DNA of 64,000 nt from Patiria pectinifera. Lineage: Eukaryota; Echinodermata; Asteroidea; Valvatida; Asterinidae. Within the stretch, counting starts at the first letter, position 1. The number at the start of each line of letters is the position of its first letter. Where the stretch lies: assembly GCA_029964075.1 (NCBI GenBank), contig CM057144.1, forward strand, positions 5,851,281 through 5,915,280. The letters run 5' to 3'. The notes under the pieces are model-generated. The model saw only the letters and a program-made list of their open reading frames with translations. It had not been told where the DNA came from and made no database searches. A program made the translations under genes and the position numbers. Positions 38,701-50,700 of the stretch are shown here, piece by piece.

Positions 38701-41700
38701 CTTATCGCCTACATTTCCTTCCGCAGTCTGCCTGCCCGTTGTGCGATTGTGCAGACTTCTTGGGTGTCACTGAGGACTATAACGCAACCTATGCCGTTCC
38801 GACTGTCAAAGAGGTTACCACAACCGAAGTGACCCAGCCACTGCTCACCACAGAGGCTTATAAACCCTGGTCTATTGAGAAACCAGACAAAGATGGAGAC
38901 AGTGTCTCTGACGAGGACAAGGGGAGATGGATTCAGCAGAGAGCATGCGGCTTGCAACTCTATCCAAGTAAGTTGATTGGCCTGTGACTGTGGATTATTG
39001 CTCTCCAGACTTGAGCACAATGAGCATGTTAAACCCTTAAAAACTGTTTTCCTACCACTTTGTTCTTAGTTCAGTTTGAGACTGTAACATCTCTAATCCA
39101 TGAACAGTGTACACAAGCATTCTGTGTAACCCTTTAGTCACTATCACGCTTGAAACCACCTTGCCTATTACTCACTGGGGTGCCCTGCCCCAGCAGTCCA
39201 TGGATTTGTATTCATGAGTTGATGAGGTGGTTGTCGCCTGCTTTGGTCACTTTAGCGTACGACTGAGGACAACTGGTTTAAGGAAGATTCTCGACTACCA
39301 GATTGCTGGCAACTATCTAAAGTGGCCGTCCAAACAAAAGATGGATTGACAACGTCAACAATGACCTGAAATGTCTACAGATCAATGCCAATCTGGCATT
39401 GAACCATGTAGATTGGAAGAAAGCAATCTGGCAGAGTAGACATGATCATCATGAAGTCCAACCCTTGAGGGTGGGGATAGACTGACTGTAAACAGGTGGA
39501 TGGATGCGAGTCCATTATTCCTGTAGTCACATCCACCCAAGAAGTCTGCAGCTTATCATTAATTTGTATTAAATTTGCTCATTACATAATATTTTTATGA
39601 ATTTCTTTTGCCAGATGGCAACGCATCGCAGGCAGTATTGTGGTGCCGTTACTTCAAGGATGAGTGGCCGATCTCGTCCAGTGTCGTAGATCTAGACTTT
39701 GACCCCTCAGTGGAGGAGCGTCATTATGCCATCAACTTCAAGGTTATGCCCTTCGATGCTGAGGAGGTAGTTAAATAATAAAAGTTAATTATTTCATTCC
39801 GTTGATCACAACTGTTGCTCTTATTATTTGCGTGCAAGCTTGGAGTGGTTCTGAACTAAAGTGAGTAGCTTACAAGAACTTGTGGCCTCCTTTCCCTTTG
39901 AAATTGTGGACGCCTTTTCCTTGTAATTCTCATGGCAACTTCTCTTCATTATAGGATGAGTGGTCCTTTGAAGTTTACGTTGATGGTAAGCTGCTGTCCT
40001 CAGTGACTGGCATACCGGTCCTGTCCTCATCCACTAAGCTCATCCTTCATGTCTTCAATCGAGACAGCTACGTCGCTGAGCTACTGGACCCCTTCAGTCC
40101 TCCATCTGTCTCGGCAACACTCAGAAATATGAGGTCTGTCAAATGTTCTCTTTAATGTTCTAACTACAAGTTTCATTGGGTTTTCTGCTTCTGCTGGTTA
40201 ACAGTACTATAGCATGTATCCGTGCTATTCATTGGAATACTGTGTCCTTTTTTTGTGATGTATAGGATGCCGCCTGATCAGAGCAAGCTGTGTCGGTACG
40301 GGGCACCATTCAGGGCTGGAACCAGTCCTGTCTCACGCTACTTTGCTGGTATCGGCTCTATGGCAGGGGCCACAGATATTGTGGCATTTGAAGAGGTAAG
40401 CATGGGCGTCGATCGGAGGGGGATTGGGGGATGGGGTAATTATCATATCATTTGCCCCCCCCCCCCCACTTTTATCATCCCCGAGTTAAAATTGTTGCCC
40501 TACATTTGACTCTGTCACTCAGATTAGCTGATTCAATGACTCTAAACTCGAAAATGAGGTTTAAATGATCAAAACATCCTCACACTGTAAAAGTGGTCAG
40601 AAATTGCCCCAGATTGCACCAAAGAGCGTCTAGAATCCAAAATTGTATAGACCCCACGCCGTTAGGGCTTCGCGTTTGTATTAGTTCTGATCGATGTATA
40701 CCCCCCCCCCCCCCAACTTTCGAGAAGCGATTGACACTCTTGGAGGTAAGGCTGCATGGGAATGAACTGTGGATTAGCTAATCACTACGAAGCAAAGTTA
40801 ATGCCAGTTCATAAAGTTTGTGCAGGTTTATCTGATTTCAAATGATTTCTTTTCAAGGGGGGGGGGTTCATAATTGTCTGTGAATCCTTTTGTTAGAGTT
40901 AAGGCTGGTTCGTACTTGACGTGAAAGCGAATGCGAATTTGTGACATCATGGCAAGTATTCGGAGTGTGAATTCAAGAAAGTATAACACACTTCAAATCC
41001 GGTAAACTCTGTAGCGAATGTTTCCTGATGTCATTTTCGCTTTGCACTCATCACATTTGTGGGAAGTATAAACCAGCCTTTATAATTGAGAGTTTTAAGC
41101 CAGGTCACAACTTACAATTCAGAGATGACAGTGACAAATGACTGTCTCTGTCACAGTTCATTTGAATAGCGTGTCATCGTGCATGAGACAGGATGACTTG
41201 TGACTGACATATGATTGACTAGATTACAACTATGTTCATTTTCCTTATTTCTGCATTGTGTTTGAAAAATCACAACCAGAAGATGAATCTTGCCAGCCAT
41301 ACCGAGACTTTGAATAGCTATAAAGCAGAGTCACTGTTTCTGTCTCTTATGTTGTACAGGTTGCAGAGCCATGTGTCCCCTGCATCAATCCGTGTGATCG
41401 TTACCAGTGTAATCCCTCATGTTCCATGGACGCTGCACCCATCACATTCACACTCACCAACCTCACTCTGCCCAGGCTGGAACTCCTGAATTGGACCAGC
41501 TCTGATAACAACACCAATGCAACTACACCTGCTCCTAGGGAAGAGGGCCAAGAGTTTCCATTCTTCTTGACAGGTGAGCTCATTTAAGGTAGCATCTATG
41601 TTACAAAGTCAAATATTCGCTGTTGTGGTTTTCGGGTTGAATAATAATGTAAAATGAGACAGACAAGACAAAACCCATAAAGAAAGGACGACTGAGACGA

Positions 41701-44700
41701 AGATTAAGTTTCAAAGAACAAAATTAAATTACCTTCTCTCAAATCAAGAAAATTAACACTTCTACATGAAATCCCAAAATACAATACAATGAATTATAAA
41801 TAAATTAAGGGGATACCGGTATCCATAACGAAAGAGGGGTGTGATGAGGGGCGTGGACGGAGCGGTGTGTCGGCTTGAGATCCTTGAGATCAGAAGCATG
41901 CCTCATAAATGTGTTACTGTATATCATAATGAAAAGTAGCACACATCTGCTGGACCAGAGGTTTCTACACAAGCTCTAATAAGGAAAACAGACCAAAAGG
42001 AAGCCCATTTTCCCCACTAAAACCTTATATTTTCAGAACGGATCGTTGCACAAATGCTAAAAGTTCTTCTTCTGGCTTAAAGTCTATGTATGTTTTGCTT
42101 GGAAAAGTAAAAACAAGTATGATCACTTTTTTTCTTAAAAATGAAGGGTATATGGAGAGGAGCAGAAAATGACCCCTTTTGAGAGATGTCTTACCAGTTG
42201 TTTAATCAACATATCTCAACAACCGAACGTCGAGGTGCAGTACAGTGGGGGAGTGGTTTTGTAAAGAGAATGAAATTTCCTTTTGATTCATGTAAAGCTC
42301 ATTTTGATTGGTTACAAACCCAGTTGTCATTTTTTTTGTCAAAGTTTTCCTCCAATAACTGGATTTCTTAATACAGAGGTCATGAGCCACGTGACCTAAG
42401 CCCGCATTGCATGTTTGGGTTAATTGCGGGCAGTGTGTGGGAGTTCTATCACACAAATTGATCATTTGCACATTTCGGGCCAAAACTTTTCATTATATGT
42501 GGTGAAAGATTCATTTTTGATGTGTTTTTTGTTTGACAGTCCAATCCTACTTAGGCAACGGCAAATCAGTGATTGCCTCCTCCAATGGTTTTTACATCGA
42601 CGACACCCCAGCAGAGCTGGACATATTTTTCTACACTGACTCCAACTTCAATGAGTTTGAGCCCACATCATACCAGTCCTCAGCCTCCATCATTCAAGTC
42701 TTGTGGAGCTTCCTCGACATGGAGAGTGGCGTAAAGGTAGAACAAAAATTCTCTGTGATAAATTATCACAGTAACGCGGTATCGAGGAAGGGATTATCTT
42801 TGAATTCAGGATTTCTGTGATAAATTATCACGGTAACGCGGTATCGAGGAAGGGATTATCTTTGAATTCCAGATTTCTGTGATAAATTATCACGGTAACG
42901 CGGTATCGAGGAATGGATTTTCTTTGAATTCAGGATTTCTGCGATAAATTATCACAGTAACACGGTATCGAGGAAGGGATTATCTTCGAATTCCAGATTT
43001 CTGTGATAAATTATCACGGTAACGCGGTATCGAGGAAGGAATTATCTTTGAATTTCGGATTTCTGTGATAAATTATCACGGTAAAGCTGTATCGGGGAAG
43101 GTAATTCAAGCTTCCGTAGTTTCCCTTTGAGATCTGTGAGTCTTAGCCCAAAACAGATGGTCACAGTTACAAAGATTAGGAAATGAATGATGTGCCAACT
43201 GGCACTGGAAAACTTTGACTTTCAGGAGCATTACTGGGCCATAGGAACCTCCAGAGGGACCACAGACCTGCAGGACTTTGTCAACGTTGGGCTAAACCAG
43301 ACAGCAACTAGCATTGATCTGACTGGATTACTGCATCACAACACTACGTACTATGCGACTCTGAAAGCAATCAATGGAGCAGGCTTGGAAACCATAGTGG
43401 AATGTGATGGTAGGTAGAGATAGACTGACATACAGACAAACACACAGACAATGTTACAGTGATGTTACAGGAATACTGCATCACATCACTACTTACTATG
43501 TGACTCTGAAGGCTATCAAAGGAGCAGGCTTATATGGTAAAATGTGATGGTAGGTAGAGATAGACTGACGTACAGACAAACAAACAGACGACATGACATA
43601 GATCTGATGAGCAATGGTATCAAAACAGACTGCACAATATGTGACTTGAACATTGGCTGCTTTCTCAGGTGTAACTGTTCTACTGGAACAGCCTGCTACA
43701 GATGACGTCAACACCACCTCCATGTTCAGCGAGAAGTTTAAGGAGGAAGTTTACCCACCCGATGTGGAGAAGAGCGCCGACCCAACCAAGACTGGGACCT
43801 CCTGGTCTAAATCCAAGGATAAATCTGTGGCGCGCTATGGTACGACTTTTGCAAAATGTGTTGCTCTGTCAAATGATTTAGTCACATTGATTTGTTTGGG
43901 GAAGAGAGTGATTCTTTTTACTTTTTTTTTGGGACCGAATTTGACAACCAAGATATTACTTCATTGCCCACTTTGACACAAATCATCGCAGGATCAGTAA
44001 GTTGAACTGTTGCTCCTTTGACCATGTTGTAGGCAATCAGTGCATACGTTTCCCGTCACCAATGAGAAAGACAGACAGATGTAATGAACACTTGAATGTC
44101 ATTGCCACCATGTGAAGGCAATCCTGGTTTTGGACATTTGAAATGCACATTAGTTGTATCCCTACTACAGCCGCTTTAAGCCAGCCCGACCCAGCCTAAT
44201 GATTGTCTTAATACTTAGACCACGTCATTGCAATGGTGTAGACCAACTGACAGCCAGAGCTTTAAGATTGTCTTATTATGCATGTTAAGAGCAGTTATTG
44301 CAATCTGCCCCAGATGAAAATTTACTAGTGATGAAAATTAGTCTCATCACCCTATGCTTGCGAATCTGTACATGCACTCACTGTGTCCCTCACACTGGAA
44401 CTCTCATGATAGTCACCCAACCCCATCTACAGTTCATAGAGATCATATCATTTAATTAACTGTGACCATCCATGCCCCTTCTACCCCCAGAGTACTGCGT
44501 GAGTAGCTCCGCCAACCTCCTAGATGACATCGTTCCCTGCATGGTGGTTGGAGGCAACTCCTCTGGCTCCGTGGCCATCGAGAACGGATTGATTATCATA
44601 CGAGCCGGGGACCGGGAGGAGAGATACAACCTGGATGACTTCCAGATACCCAAGGACACCACCCAGATAATTGACATCCCACCAAAGTTCAACATGGAAC

Positions 44701-47700
44701 CTGGCAAGTAAGTGTATACAGGCAGTGTGTCAAGTTATTTGATTTTTACCTTACCATTCGTGGAGAGGGTATTTTGTAGACATATATCCTCTGCTGAACC
44801 ATCACTACCATGGCCAACATTAATAATTGCCTTCTTTGAAATAATCCCTGTTGATTGCATTCACATTAATTCTCTTTTTAATGCACAGGAGTCTCCATTC
44901 TTGGTTGAAGGTGTGCAATGAGGCCAAACTCTGTGTGACAACACCAGCAGGAACAAGCACTATACTGGGTCAGTATATCGTTTAGGATGAGAACCTATAG
45001 ATCAGTGTGATGAACCAGCATGACTCTATAACTAATAGACTTCCAGACTGCAGCCAGACAAAGTTCACTTGTTTAATTGGTCATTTATACTGGCAACTTT
45101 GAATGTCGGTATATGAAGGGTTTATTTCAAAAATGTGATATATCCATTTGACAAAAAGAGAGCAAAATCTGGCCGTTTATCAAAGTTTAAAGAATAAAAG
45201 CAGTATAACAACTTTTTCTAAACTTGATTTTTCGTTTTATTGTCTTCCGATATTGTGGGCTACCACGAGAGAGCAGGATTCGAAGAGATAATAAAGAGGC
45301 GTTTATTGCATTTTAGAAATAAAGTCTTCACATGTACTTCTTGTAAAGGCTGCAATTTACAATTTTGTTTGGTATTGCTCTCTACTCTATCCAGAGGACA
45401 GTGATATGATGATGACGTCCCCCAATGGTACAGACCTCGTCCTGAAATCACCGACAGGTCAGAGGAGGAGAAAGAGGGATATAGGCAACCACTTTGATTT
45501 CACTGTGGCTACAAAGGGAGGTAGGTACAAATCATGTTATATGCAATGCTTGTTGGCCGCGTACCATCCATGAGGATTGTGCCACCGCGCCTTGGTTCTC
45601 TTGTTTCCGGCGTGTCCGTCCCTCCTTGTATCACTTCTTCTCTGCCACAGCTGTCCCCTCGTGGACCGCTTTTCGCCATGCTCCTCTCTCAGTAATTAGC
45701 TTCTCCATCTCTATCTGCCAGTGTTGCAGGTCGTCCCGCACGCAGTCTTGGAAATGTGGTCTTCCTTGAGCTCGGGCTCAAGAAGAGGGTTCTGTTGAGA
45801 AGAAGGTCCTGTGGCATCCTACAGACATGTCCGAACCATCTGAGTCGGCATGCACTGTGAGGATGGTGTGCTCGCTCGCACATTGAGTGCACCTCCGCAT
45901 TTGACACTCGATCCGACCACTTGAACACCCAGGATCCTCCTCAGGTTGCACAGGTGGAAAACTTTTGAGCCTGGTGATCTGCGCAGCAAAAGCCGACCAG
46001 GCCTCGGACACATACAGCAGTGTAGACAGAACACACGCATTGTAGACTGCGATCTTTGTCTTCAGCCTAAGCTTCTTGTTTTTGTACACGAACCTCCTGA
46101 GTTGTCCAAAGCAGTCCGCAACTTGTCCAATGCATCTGTTAAATAAGGTCCGCCTTCATGCTGGCCATACTTGAAATGAAGGACCCGAGGTAGCAGAACT
46201 CATCCACCACTGCTACCATCTTCCCGTTTGCTCAGAACACTTGAGGTGTTGCCTGGCTCTCCACTTCCTGACACATGAGGACTATCTTTGACTCACTGAT
46301 CATGAGTCCAAAAATGGCACAGGAGGAAGTTAAACGATCCAGCAGGGTCTGAAGATTGGCTGCTGAGTGAGTAATGAACGTGACATTGTCAACAAACAGG
46401 AGGTGCGTGACAGGGAGCGAGACACCTTAGTTTTGGCTCGGAAACGCTGCACATTGAAAAGCCCGTCATAAAAGCGAGTGTGCAAGTAGACTCTTAGAAT
46501 GTTGCCGTCCAAAGCATGGTGTGGATATTGTAGAGACATGTTGAAGAGACATGGCGCCATCACACAGCCCTGCTTTACTTAGCATCTGACAGAGAAACTG
46601 TCCGACACATCACCATCGAAAGAGACGCAGGCTTCCATCCCGTCATGAAATGACTAGACAATCTTGAGCAACGTTGGTGGGCTGCCAATATTCTCCGGCA
46701 CTCTGTACAACCTGGCTCGGCTTACCATGTCGAAGGCTTTTGTGAGATCCACGAATGCGGTGTAAAGGTTCACAAGCTTCTCCCTGTATTTCTCTTGCAG
46801 CTGTCGAAGGGTAAACACCTTGTCAATCAATGACCTTCTTGATCTAAAACCGCACTGACTCTCCGTGTAGATTAGCTCACCCAGAACTTGAAGCCTCTTG
46901 AGCTCTATAGCCTAGCCACGGCATTCCCGAACACGTTCAGCAAGGAGATCCCGCGATAGTTGTTACAGTCTGATTTGTCCCCTTTGTTCTTGTACAACTG
47001 CATAAACTGAGCATCCTTGAGACACTTTAGGCATATGCCCACATTTCCAGTAGCTGACGACCGAGTGATGGAGTTGTAGCAGGGTAAGGCTGTCCTGTAC
47101 AGCCAAGACCTTGGAAATTTCTGCTGGTATGCCGTTGGTAACCGTAGCTTTGGAGAGTTCGCTGATGGACCTCAAGAGTTCCTCCACAGTAGGAACGGAG
47201 TCCAATTCAGACAGACAGAACAGGTACAGAGCAGCGTAGTGTTCTGTCCACCGTTTGAGCTGCTGATCTGTGTCAGTGAGGAGATTTCCCTGAAGAACTC
47301 TCAGCGGTGCTACCTTCCTTCTGGTTGGTCCAGCTTTTATGCCGTCTTAGGCTTAGCTTCCGTCACTGGCTGGTTTAAATACAGGCCAGCCGGTAGCTCG
47401 GCCGGTTAGTTTAATCCTCTTCAAACCGGTTGAGCAACCGGCTAGACTCTGGCAGAGGCACCCACCCACTATACGCGATCTATTGTATTCATGTCTGTTA
47501 ATTGCAGGTCCAGCATCTTGTACCCAACAATGAAGGTTATTCAATCTGCTAAATCCTCCACAGGCAACTAAAGGCCTCATTGTGCGTGACTGCTATCAAT
47601 TAACCGGCCACTTTACTCTGGAGTCAGTTACAGTTTAATGGTTATGATGATTAATTCGGGTTTTCTGCTTTGTTCTCAAACTCAGCTGATAAAAATGCAT

Positions 47701-50700
47701 AAAAAAAGCAACCCTTAAATTCAGAGAGCTTAAACGTCACACTGCTGTGTGTATCTTTTGCCATCAACTTTAGTTAGAGTCTGGAAGCTTGTTTACGGCA
47801 TGTTTACACAATATACACTAATCTGCTTAGAACCCTTTGTTCAACTCTGGAGGCTGGCAGGCTGCATACCAGTAGGTTTTAGTTGAGTGACGTTGAAGTG
47901 CCAACGAGATACTGGAGCAAGGCCGGCCTTGTACTGGCAGAGAGGAGCAAAGATACCGGCCAGGATCATACCGGCCTCAAAGCGGCCGGCCTAGGCTGGC
48001 CGGTACTTAAACTGGCAAGTGATGGAAGCTAAACGTTACATCTCATGGAGGTTTCCAGTGTCTGCCGCAACCTGGATCTTCTCGCATAGATCCAGCCGGT
48101 ACTGGTTTGCATACTTCAGGGTTTCGCTCTGCAGGTTCTGCTGGGCAGACCTGAGTCTGGTAAGATTTGAGTGAGTTGGCACCTCTCTGTACTTGAGTAG
48201 GGCTTCCCGTTTCTCCTCCATGAGCAGTAGCAGGTCATCCGTAAACCAGTCCTTCCCTCTTCCTGGTTGGGTTCCAAAGTGCTTCAGGGCCTGCAAATGC
48301 ACAGCTGAATTGATGTCCTCCCACTCCTCTCCGCCAGCCTAACTAACTCCTTCAGGAAACCGTTGACCTTCTCTTGGTCCTTCACCCCTCCCAGTCAAAC
48401 CGCTTGCGTCCAACCTGCTGCGACTTGTGCAATTTCAATGTCCAAATCTTGCAGAAGACAAGGCAGTGGTCAGTATCCACATCAGCAGAACGGATTGCTC
48501 TCCTGTGGAGAACAGTGCCGTGATTTGGGTGCTGCAAGGTGGTCTTCTGCAAGATCTGTCTGGCGAAGTAGGTGTTAGTCATGCACAGACGATGGGCCAT
48601 ACGAAATCTCCCAGACACGTTGACCATTTCTGTTCATTTTGCCGACACTCTGTTTACCAAGGCAGTCGGGCCAGTTGCCGCAGTCTTTTCAACTCTGGCA
48701 TTGAAGTCCCCCAGCACCAGTAGTGAATCCTGTGCTCGAATGCCGTGCTCTTCCTCCAGTACATGTAGAAGCTGTCCATCACACTCTCATCTGCCTGCAA
48801 AGTTGGCGCATCTACACTGCAGAGCACGGACAGGTATCTGCTTTCTGTGTGAATCTGGATCCTCATCAACCGCGGAGAAACGCCCACAGGGGTATCCACG
48901 TACTTCTGTATGGAGTTCTTGACCACAAAACTAACATCGTGCTCTTGAGCTTCCGTTTCAGCCTTACCATTCAAAAAGAATGTGTAGTCATTCTCTGTGA
49001 TGCTGCATGTCTCCAACCATCTGGTCTCCAACAGCACCACAATGTCCATATTCAGCTGAGTGAGTTCGTAATTGAGAAAAACTGTCTTCCTAGGTTTAAA
49101 ATCACAATCCGAAAGTCCGGTTAAGGGTTTGTATATTCCAAGAGCCGATCCGAAGAAAAGAGTCAGTTGTGCCAGGAAAGAAGAGGTGGGGTTGACTGTT
49201 TGACCCTTCTTTTATCGGGTCCTCCACAGATTGTGAAGAACAGGCCACCCGTAAATAATGGAAGCTAAGCCTTACATCTCGCAGAGGTTTCCAGTGTCTG
49301 CTGCAACCTGGATTTTCTCACATAGATCAGACATACTTCGGGGTAACCCTTTGCAGGTTCTGCTGGGCAGTCCTGAGTCTGGTGAGATTTGATTTGAGAT
49401 TTAAATTCGCAATCCGAAAGTCCGGTTAAGGGTTTGTAGGGCCTATATTCCAAGAGCCGATCCAAAGAAAGGAGTTGGTTGTACCAGGAAAGAAGAGGTG
49501 GGGTTGACTGTTTGGCCCTTCTTTCATCGGGCCCTCCACGGATTGTGACGAGCAGGACACCCGTAAATACGGCTGCTCGGTCGCTGCAGCAGGACACAAA
49601 GTCCTCCTATACCCCGCTTGGAGTGACGACGGCCATCACACTGCAACCTTTGGTGCAGACACCTGGGCAACATAGAGAACACATGCTTGCCCAGAACGAT
49701 GTGTTCCCCTAAGGACCAAGTCGGTGAATTCAGGGGCAGACGAAGAAGATCATGTACCTTTTTTGCTGAGTTTGCTCTCAGACAGGTCTTATTTTTCTTT
49801 CTCCGACAGGTCTTATTTTTCTTCCTCCTCACCCTGCCGAAGCTGGGTGGTGGAGCCGGCTTAGTTGCGGACCAACCAACCGCGAACAGGTTGTACAGGA
49901 TTACACTGCTTACCAGTAGCAGGAATCAGTGTTGTAGGACTCGGACTCGGGACTCGGACTCGAGTCCGGACTCGAGTCCTTTTTTCAAGGACTCGGACTT
50001 GGACTCGAGTCCTTTGCTCAAGGACTCGGACTCGGACTCGGACCCCAAGGACTCGAGGACTCGGCTTCGAGTCCGGCTCGAGTCCGGCAAAATCGGGTCT
50101 TTTTTAGGTGTTTTATTTCAATTATTTTATGTCTTTCACCTTGATTTGGTTTTGCTGTGGAACCGAATTCCGCAGTTCTGCCGCTCGCAAAAATAACTTG
50201 CCAATTGATCAATGATCATATATTACAGAAGACTTTTTCAGTTTCTTTTAGTCTTTACATATTTTGTAGACTTGATCTGTGGCTCTGCCTTCTGTTGATA
50301 GTTTGTTTAACAGTTATGCTATTTACAAGTTTTTTAACCTTTACTGTAAGAAAGGGAAATAAAGAAAAGCAACAAATGTGACGAATAATTACTGAAGATC
50401 ATATGCTAATTGTAATTGTCACTTTACTGTAGTATCTGCGTCAATATCTGTAGGCTTCTACGCATACTAAGGTAAAAGTTAATGCAAGGTTTTTTTTAAT
50501 GTACATTATAGACATAATGAATGCATTGCATAGTACATACAGCCAAAACCATTACCCCTTCTCTATCACCTGACATTTGATAGTGACATTTGGAAAACGT
50601 TAATATAGTATTGGTGAACCGCGACTTGAATTTGATACATATATAAGGACTCGGACTCGGACTCGAGTCCTTTTTTCAAGGACTCGGACTCGGACTCGGA

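Noticed and set aside
48363-49124. Several long plus-strand frames at 48.3-49.1 kb
   Set aside because: They are antisense shadows of the minus-strand LINE protein.
49687-50196. 169-codon plus-strand frame rich in DSDSS
   Set aside because: It is translated from the GGACTC repeats of the hAT element and the LINE edge; low complexity, not a gene.
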